Source: Oryzomicrobium sp. (GTDB lineage: Bacteria > Pseudomonadota > Gammaproteobacteria > Burkholderiales > Rhodocyclaceae). From it: a DNA stretch of 64,000 nucleotides. How positions within the stretch are numbered: position 1 is the stretch's first letter; every line of letters starts with the position of its first letter. The DNA lies in the NCBI RefSeq assembly GCF_021287045.1, contig NZ_JAJTBG010000016.1:1-64000 (forward strand), written 5' to 3'. A model generated the notes under the pieces. The model searched no databases, had not been told where the DNA came from, and was given only the letters and a program-made list of their open reading frames with translations. This document shows positions 45,540-55,297 of this stretch, piece after piece. A program made the translations under genes and the position numbers.

Positions 45540-45624
45540 GCCGACGTGGTGAAATTGGTAGACACGCTATCTTGAGGGGGTAGTGGCGAAAGCCGTGCGA
45601 GTTCGAGTCTCGCCGTCGGCACCA
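45540..45624 (+). tRNA. tRNA-Leu (anticodon GAG)
   Basis: An 85-base tRNA including an encoded CCA end. The acceptor stem GCCGACG/CGTCGGC is perfect. The anticodon stem CTATC/GGTAG holds loop TTGAGGG, so the anticodon is GAG (codons CUC/CUU). The long variable arm TGGCGAAAGCCG, typical of type II leucine tRNAs, and a T-arm GTTCGAGTC are visible. It lies between secG and nuoA. Confidence 0.97.
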
Positions 45625-45634
45625 GCAGATCGTC

Positions 45635-45678
45635 GAGCTCCGCATTTTCACAAATGTGAGGTGTGCGGGGCTCTTTTA
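45635..45678 (+). terminator. intrinsic terminator after tRNA-Leu
   Basis: GAGCTCCGCA (45635-45644) pairs with TGCGGGGCTC (45664-45673), one G-U pair, then TTTTA. An inner CACA/TGTG stem extends it. The nuo operon then needs readthrough or its own promoter, which was not clearly seen in the 35 bases that remain. Confidence 0.7.
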
Positions 45679-45713
45679 CAAAACGGTCGTTAGACGTCAC
45701 GTGGCAGCGGATC

Positions 45714-46070
45714 ATGCTGGAAAATTACCTCCCGGTACTTCTTTTCATCTTTGTGGGCATCGCCTTCGGCATCCTGCCCATCCTCGCCGGCTGGCTGTTG
45801 GCTCCCAACAAGCCCGATAGCGAAAAGCTCTCTCCCTACGAGTGCGGTTTTGAGGCGTTCGAGGACGCGCGCATGAAGTTCGACGTGCGCTACTACCTCG
45901 TGGCCATTCTCTTCATCCTGTTCGACCTGGAAATCGCTTTCCTCTTCCCCTGGGCCATCGTGCTCAAGGAGATTGGCGTGTTCGGGTTCGTGGCGATGAT
46001 GATTTTCCTCGGAATTCTGGTGGTCGGCTTCATCTACGAGTGGATGAAGGGCGCCCTGGAGTGGGAGTAA
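45714..46070 (+). CDS. nuoA: NADH-quinone oxidoreductase subunit A
   Basis: A 118-residue membrane subunit of respiratory complex I with three helices. The family motif [20 protein letters not shown] on the quinone-side loop and [20 protein letters not shown] are intact. It helps connect the hydrophilic and membrane arms. The ATG at 45714 ([11 protein letters not shown]) is chosen because the upstream frame runs over the tRNA terminator region. It is the first gene of a complete nuoA-N operon. Confidence 0.96.
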   Translation: MLENYLPVLLFIFVGIAFGILPILAGWLLAPNKPDSEKLSPYECGFEAFEDARMKFDVRYYLVAILFILFDLEIAFLFPWAIVLKEIGVFGFVAMMIFLGILVVGFIYEWMKGALEWE

Positions 46071-46074
46071 GCGC

Positions 46075-46551
46075 ATGGGTATCGAAGGCGTTCTGCAAGA
46101 AGGGTTTGTCACCACCACCGCGGACAAGCTCATCAACTATGTCCGTACCGGGTCCCTGTGGCCGATGACCTTCGGTCTGGCCTGCTGCGCCGTGGAAATG
46201 ATCCATGCCGGCTGTTCCCGCTACGACCTTGACCGTTTCGGCATCATCTTCCGCCCGAGTCCCCGCCAGTCCGACGTGATGATCGTCGCCGGCACCCTGA
46301 CCAACAAGATGGGGGCGGCGCTGCGCAAGGTCTATGACCAGATGCCCGAGCCCCGCTGGGTCATCTCCATGGGTTCCTGCGCCAACGGCGGCGGCTACTA
46401 CCACTATTCCTACTCGGTCGTACGCGGCTGCGACCGCATCGTGCCGGTGGACATCTACGTTCCGGGCTGTCCCCCGACCGCCGAGGCCTTGCTCTACGGC
46501 ATCATCCAGCTGCAGAACAAGATCCGCCGCACCAACACCATCGCCCGCTGA
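46075..46551 (+). CDS. nuoB: NADH-quinone oxidoreductase subunit B
   Basis: A 158-residue subunit carrying the terminal iron-sulfur cluster N2, which passes electrons to quinone. Cluster ligands are the tandem cysteines in [10 protein letters not shown] and those in [10 protein letters not shown] and [14 protein letters not shown]. The amphipathic helix at the N-terminus contacts the membrane. It starts four bases after nuoA. Confidence 0.97.
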   Translation: MGIEGVLQEGFVTTTADKLINYVRTGSLWPMTFGLACCAVEMIHAGCSRYDLDRFGIIFRPSPRQSDVMIVAGTLTNKMGAALRKVYDQMPEPRWVISMGSCANGGGYYHYSYSVVRGCDRIVPVDIYVPGCPPTAEALLYGIIQLQNKIRRTNTIAR

Positions 46552-46565
46552 TACAGGTCCCCATC

Positions 46566-47177
46566 ATGTCTGCAAAGCTCGAAACCCTGAGCCAGAACCT
46601 GCAAAGCCAGCTGGGCGAGCGGCTCAAATCCCTGAAGATCGCCCTGGGCGAGGTTACCATCGAAGTGGCCGCCGCCGAATATCTGGGCGTGATGCAAGAA
46701 CTCCGTGACACCCCGGCCCTCGGCTTCGAAGAGCTGATCGACCTGTGTGGCCTGGATTACCTGGGGTACGCCGACGGCCGCGAGGATGTGCCGGGCAACG
46801 GCAAGCGCTTTGCCGTGGTCTCCCATCTCCTGTCGGTCGCCAACAACTGGCGCCTGCGCGTGCGCACCTTCGCCGAGGACGATGGCTTCCCGGTGGTGGC
46901 CTCCGTGGTCAATGTCTGGAATGGCGCCAACTGGTTCGAGCGCGAAGCCTTCGACCTGTTCGGCATCGTCTTCCCCGGCCATCCCGACCTGCGTCGCATC
47001 CTCACCGACTACGGCTTCATCGGCTATCCCTTCCGCAAGGACTTCCCGGTCTCCGGCTACGTGGAAATGCGCTACGACCCGGAGGAGGGGCGTGTCGTCT
47101 ATCAGCCGGTTACCATCGAGCCGCGCGAGAACACGCCGCGCATCGTCCGCGAAGAGAGCTACGGCGACGCGGCCTGA
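46566..47177 (+). CDS. nuoC: NADH-quinone oxidoreductase subunit C
   Basis: A 203-residue 30-kDa subunit of the peripheral arm. The signature [20 protein letters not shown]-like segment is present here as [20 protein letters not shown], followed by [16 protein letters not shown]. It is separate from nuoD, as in most betaproteobacteria, not fused as in E. coli. The C-terminus is a short acidic-basic tail. Confidence 0.96.
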   Translation: MSAKLETLSQNLQSQLGERLKSLKIALGEVTIEVAAAEYLGVMQELRDTPALGFEELIDLCGLDYLGYADGREDVPGNGKRFAVVSHLLSVANNWRLRVRTFAEDDGFPVVASVVNVWNGANWFEREAFDLFGIVFPGHPDLRRILTDYGFIGYPFRKDFPVSGYVEMRYDPEEGRVVYQPVTIEPRENTPRIVREESYGDAA

Positions 47178-47229
47178 GCCCCTGGGCCTGGTCAACGCAT
47201 ACACCCGCAACACGAACGGATTCGCAACC

Positions 47230-48483
47230 ATGGCGGAAATTCGTAACTACACGATGAACTTCGGTCCCCAGCACCCGGCCGCCCACGGCGTGCTGCGTCT
47301 GGTGCTGGAGCTGGACGGCGAAGTGGTCCAGCGGGCCGACCCCCACATCGGGCTGCTGCACCGCGCCACCGAGAAGCTGGCCGAGCAGAAGACCTGGATC
47401 CAGTCGGTGCCCTACATGGACCGCCTGGATTACGTCTCCACCATGTGCAACGAGCACGCCTATTGCATGGCCGTGGAAAAGCTCCTGGGCGTCGAAGTGC
47501 CCGAGCGCGGCCAGTACATCCGGGTGATGTTCGACGAGGTCACCCGGATCCTCAACCACCTGCTGTGGATCGGCTGTCACGGCCTCGACGTGGGCGCCAT
47601 GGCCATGGCCCTGTACTGCTTCCGCGAGCGGGAAGACCTGATGGACTGCTACGAAGCGGTCTCCGGCGCCCGCCTGCACGCGGCCTACTACCGTCCGGGC
47701 GGCGTGTACCGCGACCTGCCGGACGCCATGCCCCAGTATCAGGAATCCCGCTGGAAGAAGGCCGACGAGGTGAAGAAGCTCAACGAGGCCCGTTCCGGCT
47801 CGCTGCTCGACTTCCTCGACGACTTCACCCAGCGTTTCCCGAAGATTCTCGACGAATACCACACCCTGCTCACCGACAACCGGATCTGGAAGCAGCGTCT
47901 GGTGGACGTGGGCATCGTCTCCCCCGAGCGCGCCCTGCAGCTTGGCTTCACCGGCGCCATGCTGCGCGGCTCCGGCATCGCCTGGGACCTGCGCAAGAAG
48001 CAGCCCTACGAAGTCTATGACCGCCTCGATTTCGACATCCCGGTGGGCAAGAACGGTGACTGCTACGACCGCTACCTGGTGCGCATGGAAGAAATGTCCC
48101 AGTCCAACCGGATCATTCGCCAGTGCATCGACTGGCTGCGCAAGAATCCGGGGCCGGTCATCTCCGACAACCACAAGATCGCGCCGCCGTCCCGGGAAGG
48201 GATGAAGTCGAACATGGAAGAGCTGATCCACCACTTCAAGCTCTTCACCGAAGGCATGCACGTTCCCGAGGGTGAGGCCTACGCGGCCATCGAGCACCCG
48301 AAGGGCGAGTTCGGCATCTACTTCGTCTCCGACGGCGCCAACAAGCCGTTCCGCATGAAGATTCGCGCCCCTGGCTACGCCCACCTGGCCGCCATGGACG
48401 AGATGGCCCGTGGCCACATGATCGCCGACGTGGTGACGATCATCGGCACCCAAGACATCGTGTTTGGTGAGATTGACCGCTGA
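47230..48483 (+). CDS. nuoD: NADH-quinone oxidoreductase subunit D
   Basis: A 417-residue 49-kDa subunit that forms the quinone site with NuoB. The conserved loop [20 protein letters not shown] holds the His that contacts quinone, and the C-terminal [18 protein letters not shown] ends the protein as in relatives. The ATG at 47230 matches the family start. Its stop overlaps the nuoE start by one base (TGATG), giving translational coupling. Confidence 0.97.
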   Translation: MAEIRNYTMNFGPQHPAAHGVLRLVLELDGEVVQRADPHIGLLHRATEKLAEQKTWIQSVPYMDRLDYVSTMCNEHAYCMAVEKLLGVEVPERGQYIRVMFDEVTRILNHLLWIGCHGLDVGAMAMALYCFREREDLMDCYEAVSGARLHAAYYRPGGVYRDLPDAMPQYQESRWKKADEVKKLNEARSGSLLDFLDDFTQRFPKILDEYHTLLTDNRIWKQRLVDVGIVSPERALQLGFTGAMLRGSGIAWDLRKKQPYEVYDRLDFDIPVGKNGDCYDRYLVRMEEMSQSNRIIRQCIDWLRKNPGPVISDNHKIAPPSREGMKSNMEELIHHFKLFTEGMHVPEGEAYAAIEHPKGEFGIYFVSDGANKPFRMKIRAPGYAHLAAMDEMARGHMIADVVTIIGTQDIVFGEIDR

Positions 48484-48956
48484 TGCTTTCCCAAGACTCC
48501 CTCACCCAGATCGACCGCGAGGTCGCCAAGTATCCGGCGGATCAGAAGCAATCCGCCGTGATGGCCGCCCTGGCCATTGCCCAGGCTGAGAAGGGCTGGC
48601 TGGCTCCGGAGACGATCGAGTTCGTCGCCACCTACCTGGAAATGCCGCCCATCGCGGCCATGGAAGTGGCGACCTTCTACAACATGTACGACCTCAAGCC
48701 GGTCGGCAAGTACAAGGTCACGGTGTGCACCAACCTGCCGTGCGCCCTGTCCGGCGGCTACCACGCGGCGGACTACCTGAAGCAGAAGCTTGGCATCGGC
48801 TTCAACGAGACCACCGCCGACGGCAAGATCACCCTCAAGGAGGGCGAGTGCATGGGTGCCTGCGGCGACGCGCCGGTGATGCTGGTGAACAACCGCTCGA
48901 TGTGCAGCCACATGCTGCCTGAGCAGATCGACAAACTGCTGTCGGAGCTCGAATAA
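48483..48956 (+). CDS. nuoE: NADH-quinone oxidoreductase subunit E
   Basis: A 157-residue thioredoxin-like subunit that carries the off-pathway [2Fe-2S] cluster N1a. The four ligands are the cysteines of [13 protein letters not shown] and [16 protein letters not shown]. Its start overlaps the nuoD stop and its stop overlaps the nuoF start, so D, E and F are translationally chained. Confidence 0.97.
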   Translation: MLSQDSLTQIDREVAKYPADQKQSAVMAALAIAQAEKGWLAPETIEFVATYLEMPPIAAMEVATFYNMYDLKPVGKYKVTVCTNLPCALSGGYHAADYLKQKLGIGFNETTADGKITLKEGECMGACGDAPVMLVNNRSMCSHMLPEQIDKLLSELE

Positions 48957-50305
48957 TGGCCATCCTGGGTGCAATCAATCCCACCATGACCGCCGGCTGG
49001 TCGCCGGTGGCCGACCGTTACGCCGACGACAAGGGCTGGTCCCTCGCCGACTACGTGGCCCGGGGCGGTTACTCCTCGCTGAAGAAGATTCTGGCGGAAA
49101 AGGCGCCTCAGGATCAGGTCATCAACGAGGTCAAGAAGTCCGTCCTGCGCGGCCGTGGCGGCGCCGGCTTCCCCACCGGTCTCAAGTGGAGCTTCATGCC
49201 CCGCTCCTTCCCCGGTGACAAGTACGTCGTCTGCAACTCGGACGAGGGCGAGCCCGGCACCTTCAAGGACCGCGACATCCTGCGTCTCGACCCCCACTCG
49301 GTGATCGAGGGCATGGCCATCGCCGCCTACGCCATGGGTGCCACCCGTGGCTACAACTACATCCACGGCGAGGTCTGGGAAGTCTACAAGCGCTTCGAGG
49401 ACGCCCTGGCCGAGGCCCGGGCTGCCGGCCTGATCGGCCAGAACATCCAGGGCTCGGGCTTCAACTTCGAACTATTCGCCCACCACGGCTACGGCGCCTA
49501 CATCTGCGGCGAAGAAACCGCCCTGCTCGAATCGATCGAAGGCAAGAAGGGCCAGCCCCGCTTCAAGCCGCCGTTCCCGGCGTCCTTCGGCCTGTACGGC
49601 AAGCCGACCACCATCAACAACACCGAGACCTTCGCCTCCATCCCGTTCATCATGCGCATGGGCGGCGAACAGTTCCTCGGCCTGGGCAAGGAAAACAACG
49701 GCGGCACCAAGCTGTTCTCGGTGTCCGGCCACGTGGAGCGTCCCGGCAACTACGAGATTCCCCTGGGCACCCCCTTCTCCACGCTGCTCGAAATGTGCGG
49801 CGGGATGCGCGGCGGACGCAAGCTCAAGGCGGTGATCCCCGGCGGCTCGTCCTCTCCGGTCCTGCCGGCCAGCATCATGATGGACTGCACCATGGACTAC
49901 GACTCGATCTCCAAGGCGGGGTCGATGCTCGGTTCCGGCGCGGTGATCGTCATGGACGAGACCACCTGCATGGTCAAGGCCCTGGAGCGCCTGTCCTTCT
50001 TCTACTACGAAGAGTCCTGCGGCCAGTGCACGCCCTGCCGCGAAGGCACCGGCTGGCTCTACAAGGTGGTGCACCGCATCGAGAATGGCCAGGGCCGTCC
50101 CGAGGATCTGGACCTGCTCAACAGCGTCACCGGCAACATCATGGGCCGCACCATCTGCGCCCTGGGTGACGCCGCGTCGATGCCGGTGCAAAGCTTCATC
50201 AAGCACTTCCGGGACGAGTTCCTGCACCACATCGAGCACAAGTCCTGCCTCGTGCCCACGGATGTGCAGTGGGCGGGCAGCGGCTTCCACCGCAAGCCGG
50301 CCTGA
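48956..50305 (+). CDS. nuoF: NADH-quinone oxidoreductase subunit F
   Basis: A 449-residue flavoprotein that oxidises NADH. The NADH-binding loop is [15 protein letters not shown], the FMN region [16 protein letters not shown] with [11 protein letters not shown], and cluster N3 is bound by [13 protein letters not shown] plus a later Cys in [11 protein letters not shown]. The extreme N-terminus starts with a variable stretch before the conserved region. The start overlaps the nuoE stop codon. Confidence 0.97.
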   Translation: MAILGAINPTMTAGWSPVADRYADDKGWSLADYVARGGYSSLKKILAEKAPQDQVINEVKKSVLRGRGGAGFPTGLKWSFMPRSFPGDKYVVCNSDEGEPGTFKDRDILRLDPHSVIEGMAIAAYAMGATRGYNYIHGEVWEVYKRFEDALAEARAAGLIGQNIQGSGFNFELFAHHGYGAYICGEETALLESIEGKKGQPRFKPPFPASFGLYGKPTTINNTETFASIPFIMRMGGEQFLGLGKENNGGTKLFSVSGHVERPGNYEIPLGTPFSTLLEMCGGMRGGRKLKAVIPGGSSSPVLPASIMMDCTMDYDSISKAGSMLGSGAVIVMDETTCMVKALERLSFFYYEESCGQCTPCREGTGWLYKVVHRIENGQGRPEDLDLLNSVTGNIMGRTICALGDAASMPVQSFIKHFRDEFLHHIEHKSCLVPTDVQWAGSGFHRKPA

Positions 50306-50370
50306 AAGGCACCCGATCCGCAGCATCCCCGAGAACTCAGGTAGGGAACAGGTAGGAATAAGGTAGCGAC

Positions 50371-52710
50371 ATGCTAGAAATCGAAATCGACGGCAAGAAG
50401 GTAGAAGTACCCGACGGCAGCACGATCATGGATGCGGCCCATCAGGTTGGGAGCTACATCCCCCACTTCTGCTATCACAAGAAGCTGTCCATTGCCGCCA
50501 ACTGCCGGATGTGTCTGGTGCAGGTGGAAAAGGCGCCCAAGCCGCTGCCGGCCTGCGCCACGCCCGTGACCAACGGCATGAAGGTCTTCACCCATTCCGA
50601 CCTGGCGGTCAAGGCCCAGAAGGGGGTGATGGAGTTCCTGCTCATCAACCACCCGCTGGATTGCCCGATCTGCGACCAGGGCGGCGAGTGCCAGCTCCAG
50701 GATCTGTCGGTGGGCTACGGCGGCGTGAAGAGCCGCTACACCGAAGAGAAGCGGGTGGTGTTCCACAAGAACGTGGGGCCCCTCATCTCCATGGAGGAGA
50801 TGTCCCGCTGCATCCACTGCACCCGCTGCGTGCGCTTCGGCCAGGAAATCGCCGGAGTGATGGAACTGGGCATGACCAACCGGAACATGCACTCGGAAAT
50901 CACCGCCTTCGTCGGCAAGACCGTCGATTCCGAGCTGTCCGGCAACATGATCGACCTGTGCCCGGTCGGCGCGCTTACTTCCAAGCCGTTCCGTTATGCT
51001 GCCCGGACCTGGGAACTGCAACGCCGCAAGTCGGTGTCGCCCCACGATTCCGTCGGCGCCAACCTGCAAATCCAGGTCAAGCACAACGAAGTCAAGCGCG
51101 TCCTGCCCCGTGAAAACGAGGACGTGAACGAGTGCTGGATTTCCGACAAGGACCGTTTCTCCTACGAAGCCCTCAACTCCGCCGAACGGCTGACCAAGCC
51201 GATGGTCAAGCAGGGCGGCGAATGGAAGGAGACGGACTGGAACGTGGCCCTCGACTACGTGGCCCATGGTCTGAAGGACATCGCCCGCAACGCCGGTGGC
51301 GAGGCCCTGGGCTTCCTGGTGTCGCCCCACGCCACCCTGGAAGAACTGACCCTGGCCCGCAAGCTGGCCGCTGGCCTGGGCTGTGGCAACGTCGATTTCC
51401 GTCTGCGCCAGAACGATTTCTCCGCCGACGGCAAGGAAGCCGGCGCCCCCTGGCTGGGCATGAAGCTGACCGAGCTCGGTGAGCTCGACGCCGCTTTGGT
51501 GGTCGGCAGCTTCCTGCGCAAGGATCACCCCCTGATCGCCCAGCGCCTGCGCCAGGGCGCCAAGAAGGGCACCCAGGTGTCCATGCTGCACGTGGCCGGC
51601 GACGACAACCTGATCGAACTCACCGCCCAGCGCGTCGTGGCCCCGGCCGAACTGGCCAGTGCCCTGGCCGCCGTGGTCAAGGCCGCCGCCGAAGCCAAGG
51701 GCGTGGCCGTGCCCGCCGGGCTGGAAGCCGTGGCCGTGTGCGACGGCGCCAAGGCCATCGCCGCGACCCTCGTCACTGGCGAGAAGAAAGCGATCTTCCT
51801 CGGCAACACCGCCCGCCAGCATCCCCAGGCCGCCCAGCTGCAACTGCTGGCCCTGGAACTGGGCAAGCTCACCGGCGCCACCGTCGGCATCCTCGGCGAG
51901 GCCGCCAACAGCGTCGGCGGCTACCTCGCGGGCGCCACCCCGACCGGCCTCAACGCCCGCCAGATGGTCGAGCAGCCCCGTCAGGGCTACGTCCTGATCG
52001 GCGCCGAGCCCGAGTTCGACTTCGCCGATGGGCAGAAGACCGTGGCTGCCCTCAAGCAGGCCAAGATGGTGGTCCTGATGTCCGCCTTCCAGCACCGTCC
52101 GGCCCTTGACTACGCCGACGCCATGCTGGCGATTGCGCCCTACACCGAAACTTCCGGCACCTTCGTCAATACCGAAGGCCGGGTGCAGAGCTTCAACGGC
52201 GTGGTGCGCCCCCTGGGCGACGCCCGTCCGGCCTGGAAGGTACTGCGTGTACTGGGCAACGTCCTCAACCTGCCAGGCTTCGACTACGAGACCTCCGAAG
52301 CCGTGCGCGACGAGGTGTTGGGCGCTGGTGCCGAGTTCGCTGCCGCCGGCAAGCTGTCCAACGCCCTCAACGGCGTGGCGCTGAACCTGGCCTCCGGCGA
52401 AGTTCCGGCCTTGCAGCGCATCGCCGACGTGCCCATCCACTTCGCCGACCCCCTGGCCCGCCGCGCCCCGGCCCTGCAATCGACCGTCGATGGCAAGGCT
52501 CCGACGGCCCGCGCCGCCGCGGCCACCCTGGCTGCCCTGGGCATCGCTGCCGGCGATTCGGTCAAGGTGAAGCAGGGCGATGGCGTGGCCGTGCTGGTGG
52601 CCAAAGCTGACGAAACCGTGCCCGCCGGTTGCCTGCGCGTTGCCGCCGGCCATGCCAGCACTGCTGGCCTGGGCAACCTGTTCGGTGCCATTTCCGTGGA
52701 GCGTGCGTAA
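50371..52710 (+). CDS. nuoG: NADH-quinone oxidoreductase subunit G
   Basis: A 779-residue subunit with the longest cluster chain. The N-terminal [2Fe-2S] N1b ligands lie in [17 protein letters not shown] and RMCLVQVE with a Cys in PACATPV. The N4/N5 ligands lie in [18 protein letters not shown] and [13 protein letters not shown], and a further Cys is in [11 protein letters not shown]. The C-terminal half is a molybdopterin-oxidoreductase-like domain without cofactor ligands. It follows nuoF after 65 bases and overlaps the nuoH start by one base. Confidence 0.97.
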   Translation: MLEIEIDGKKVEVPDGSTIMDAAHQVGSYIPHFCYHKKLSIAANCRMCLVQVEKAPKPLPACATPVTNGMKVFTHSDLAVKAQKGVMEFLLINHPLDCPICDQGGECQLQDLSVGYGGVKSRYTEEKRVVFHKNVGPLISMEEMSRCIHCTRCVRFGQEIAGVMELGMTNRNMHSEITAFVGKTVDSELSGNMIDLCPVGALTSKPFRYAARTWELQRRKSVSPHDSVGANLQIQVKHNEVKRVLPRENEDVNECWISDKDRFSYEALNSAERLTKPMVKQGGEWKETDWNVALDYVAHGLKDIARNAGGEALGFLVSPHATLEELTLARKLAAGLGCGNVDFRLRQNDFSADGKEAGAPWLGMKLTELGELDAALVVGSFLRKDHPLIAQRLRQGAKKGTQVSMLHVAGDDNLIELTAQRVVAPAELASALAAVVKAAAEAKGVAVPAGLEAVAVCDGAKAIAATLVTGEKKAIFLGNTARQHPQAAQLQLLALELGKLTGATVGILGEAANSVGGYLAGATPTGLNARQMVEQPRQGYVLIGAEPEFDFADGQKTVAALKQAKMVVLMSAFQHRPALDYADAMLAIAPYTETSGTFVNTEGRVQSFNGVVRPLGDARPAWKVLRVLGNVLNLPGFDYETSEAVRDEVLGAGAEFAAAGKLSNALNGVALNLASGEVPALQRIADVPIHFADPLARRAPALQSTVDGKAPTARAAAATLAALGIAAGDSVKVKQGDGVAVLVAKADETVPAGCLRVAAGHASTAGLGNLFGAISVERA

Positions 52711-53759
52711 TGGAAGCGCTGACCCAATTCCTGCAAGGCGTCTTCGGCGCCAGCTTCCCCGGCGTATGGGCCCTGATCAAGATCGTCGTGATCCTGATCC
52801 CCCTGATGCTGTGCGTGGCCTACCTGACCTACGCCGAGCGTAAGGTGATCGGCTTCATGCACGTGCGTTTGGGCCCCAACCGGGTCGGCCCCCTCGGCCT
52901 GATCCAGCCCCTGGCCGATGCCGGCAAGCTGCTGTTCAAGGAAATCATCATCCCCTCCGGCGCGAACAAGGCCCTGTTCCTGCTCGCTCCGATGCTCTCC
53001 ATCATGCCGGCCCTAGCGGCCTGGGCGGTGATTCCCTTCGTCGATGGCGCGGTGTTGGCCAACATCGACGCGGGCCTGCTCTACGTGATGGCGATCACCT
53101 CCCTAGGGGTGTACGGCATCATCCTCGCCGGCTGGGCCTCCAACTCCAAGTACGCCTTCCTCGGCGCCCTGCGTTCCGCGGCCCAGATGGTGTCCTACGA
53201 AATCGCCATGGGCTTCGCCCTGGTGACCGTGCTGCTGGTGTCCCAGAGCCTCAACCTGACCGACATCGTCCGCGTGCAACAGAAGGGCGTTTTCGCCGAC
53301 ATGGGCCTGTCGTTCCTGTCCTGGAACTGGCTGCCCCTGCTGCCGATGTTCGTGGTCTACATGATCGCCGGCGTGGCCGAAACCAACCGGGCCCCGTTCG
53401 ACGTGGCCGAAGGCGAGTCCGAGATCGTCGCCGGCTTCCACGTCGAGTACTCGGGCATGGCCTTCGCGGTGTTCTTCCTTGCCGAATACGCCAACATGAT
53501 CCTGGTGTCGGCCCTGACCGTCATCATGTTCCTCGGCGGCTGGTCGTCCCCGGTGGCGTTCCTGCCCGACGGGTTCTTCTGGCTGGCGGCCAAGATTGCG
53601 TTCATCCTGCTGTTCTTCCTGTGGTTCCGGGCGACGTTCCCCCGCTACCGCTACGACCAGATCATGCGTCTCGGCTGGAAGGTGTTCATTCCGCTGACCA
53701 TCATCTGGCTGGTGGTGGTGGCAGGCTGGATGGTCTCTCCCTGGAACATCTGGAAGTAA
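52710..53759 (+). CDS. nuoH: NADH-quinone oxidoreductase subunit H
   Basis: A 349-residue membrane subunit with eight helices that lines the quinone channel. Family segments include [34 protein letters not shown]-like [19 protein letters not shown], and [20 protein letters not shown]. The ATG at 52710 shares its A with the nuoG stop. nuoI follows after ten bases. Confidence 0.97.
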   Translation: MEALTQFLQGVFGASFPGVWALIKIVVILIPLMLCVAYLTYAERKVIGFMHVRLGPNRVGPLGLIQPLADAGKLLFKEIIIPSGANKALFLLAPMLSIMPALAAWAVIPFVDGAVLANIDAGLLYVMAITSLGVYGIILAGWASNSKYAFLGALRSAAQMVSYEIAMGFALVTVLLVSQSLNLTDIVRVQQKGVFADMGLSFLSWNWLPLLPMFVVYMIAGVAETNRAPFDVAEGESEIVAGFHVEYSGMAFAVFFLAEYANMILVSALTVIMFLGGWSSPVAFLPDGFFWLAAKIAFILLFFLWFRATFPRYRYDQIMRLGWKVFIPLTIIWLVVVAGWMVSPWNIWK

Positions 53760-53769
53760 GGAGTCGGCC

Positions 53770-54258
53770 ATGGGTGCCATGAAAGAAGTGTTCAACAGCC
53801 TGCTCCTCAAGGAGCTGCTGAAAGGTCTGGCGGTCACCGGGCGTTATTTCTTCGCCCGCAAGATCACCGTCCAGTATCCCGAAGAAAAGACGCCGCAGAG
53901 CTTCCGCTTCCGCGGCCTCCACGCCCTGCGCCGCTACCCCAACGGGGAAGAGCGCTGCATCGCCTGCAAGCTGTGCGAGGCGGTGTGCCCGGCGATGGCG
54001 ATCACCATCGAGTCCGACCAGCGGGACGACGGCACGCGCCGCACCACCCGCTACGACATCGACCTGACCAAGTGCATCTTCTGCGGCTTCTGCGAAGAGG
54101 CCTGCCCGGTCGATGCCATCGTCGAGACCCGCATTTTCGAGTACCACGGCGAAAAGCGCGGCGACCTCTACTACACCAAGCAAATGCTGCTCGCCAATGG
54201 CGACCGCTACGAGGCCCAGATCGCGAAAGATCGCGAGATGGACGCCAAGTATCGCTGA
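53770..54258 (+). CDS. nuoI: NADH-quinone oxidoreductase subunit I
   Basis: A 162-residue ferredoxin-like subunit with two [4Fe-4S] clusters (N6a and N6b). The ligands are in [16 protein letters not shown] and [16 protein letters not shown]. An N-terminal amphipathic helix ([20 protein letters not shown]) anchors it to the membrane arm. Length and organisation are standard. Confidence 0.97.
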   Translation: MGAMKEVFNSLLLKELLKGLAVTGRYFFARKITVQYPEEKTPQSFRFRGLHALRRYPNGEERCIACKLCEAVCPAMAITIESDQRDDGTRRTTRYDIDLTKCIFCGFCEEACPVDAIVETRIFEYHGEKRGDLYYTKQMLLANGDRYEAQIAKDREMDAKYR

Positions 54259-54273
54259 CCGGGACGACTCCGA

Positions 54274-54876
54274 ATGGAATTCAAGACCTTCGTCTTCTAC
54301 CTGTTTTCCACGATCCTCGTGCTGGCCAGCCTGCGCGTGATCACAGCCCGCAACCCGGTGCATGCCGCCCTGTTCCTGGTGCTGGCCTTCTTCACTGCAT
54401 CCGGCATCTGGATGCTGCTGCAGGCCGAGTTCCTGGCTATCTCGCTGGTGCTGGTGTACGTCGGCGCGGTGATGGTGCTGTTCCTGTTCGTGGTGATGAT
54501 GCTCGACGTCAACCTCGAGAAGCTCAAGAAGGGCTTCTGGAGCTACCTGCCCCTGGGTGCCCTGGTCGGCCTGCTGATGATGGCCGAGATGGGGGTGGTC
54601 CTCGGTGGCCAGTACATGGGCGTGATGGATGCACCGCTGCCCCAGGGCGTCGCCGCCGTGTCCAACACCAAGGAACTGGGCCGGGTCATCTACACCGATT
54701 ACGTCTATCCGTTCGAACTCGCCGCCGTGATTCTGCTGCTGGCGATCGTCGCGGCCATCGCGCTGACCCACCGCGGCCTGAAGAAGACCAAGTACGCCGA
54801 TCCTGCCAAGCAGGTCCGGGTCAAGGCTTCCGATCGCCTGCGCGTGCTGCAGATGCCGGCGGAAAAAGCCGAATAA
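54274..54876 (+). CDS. nuoJ: NADH-quinone oxidoreductase subunit J
   Basis: A 200-residue membrane subunit with five helices. The conserved segments [18 protein letters not shown] and [20 protein letters not shown] are intact. A charged C-terminal tail ends the protein. A 109-base gap with a strong hairpin separates it from nuoK, the only sizeable break inside the second half of the operon. Confidence 0.96.
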   Translation: MEFKTFVFYLFSTILVLASLRVITARNPVHAALFLVLAFFTASGIWMLLQAEFLAISLVLVYVGAVMVLFLFVVMMLDVNLEKLKKGFWSYLPLGALVGLLMMAEMGVVLGGQYMGVMDAPLPQGVAAVSNTKELGRVIYTDYVYPFELAAVILLLAIVAAIALTHRGLKKTKYADPAKQVRVKASDRLRVLQMPAEKAE

Positions 54877-54895
54877 GAAATACCCGAGTTGTCGG

Positions 54896-54917
54896 CCGGC
54901 GCCCTTGCGGGCGCCGG
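54896..54917 (+). other. hairpin in nuoJ-nuoK gap
   Basis: CCGGCGCCC/GGGCGCCGG with a TTGC loop, a 9-bp perfect stem directly after nuoJ. It lacks a T-run. It may stabilise an mRNA end or partly attenuate nuoK-N transcription. Confidence 0.6.
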
Positions 54918-54985
54918 TTCCAAGAAAGAACATCCCGGCCGGGCTTTTCCCCGGTCCGGTAGTAAGAAGGACGAAGGGAGTCACC

Positions 54986-55291
54986 TTGCTCACGCTTGCC
55001 CATTTCCTGATCCTCGGCGCGGTCCTGTTCGCGATCGCCGTCGTGGGCATCTTCCTCAACCGGAAGAACCTGCTGGTTCTGCTCATGGCCATCGAGCTCA
55101 TGCTGCTGGCGGTGAATACCAACTTCATCGCCTTCTCGCACTACCTGCAGGATCTTTCCGGCCAGGTCTTCGTCTTCTTCATCCTCACCGTGGCCGCCGC
55201 CGAATCCGCCATTGGCCTGGCGATCCTGGTGGTGCTCTTCCGCAACCTCTCCACCATCGATGTGGAAGAGCTCGACAGCCTCAAGGGTTAA
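54986..55291 (+). CDS. nuoK: NADH-quinone oxidoreductase subunit K
   Basis: A 101-residue membrane subunit with three helices, one of the antiporter-like proton-path subunits. Its conserved glutamates lie in [19 protein letters not shown] and [17 protein letters not shown]. The start is a TTG at 54986: AAGGGAG lies five bases upstream, and it gives the exact family length of 101 residues. An earlier in-frame start would add 27 non-hydrophobic residues. nuoL follows after six bases. Confidence 0.95.
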   Translation: MLTLAHFLILGAVLFAIAVVGIFLNRKNLLVLLMAIELMLLAVNTNFIAFSHYLQDLSGQVFVFFILTVAAAESAIGLAILVVLFRNLSTIDVEELDSLKG

Positions 55292-55297
55292 GCGCAA

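Noticed and set aside
47942-48205. Short open frames inside nuo genes
   Set aside because: They are out-of-frame shadows of strongly conserved complex I subunits.
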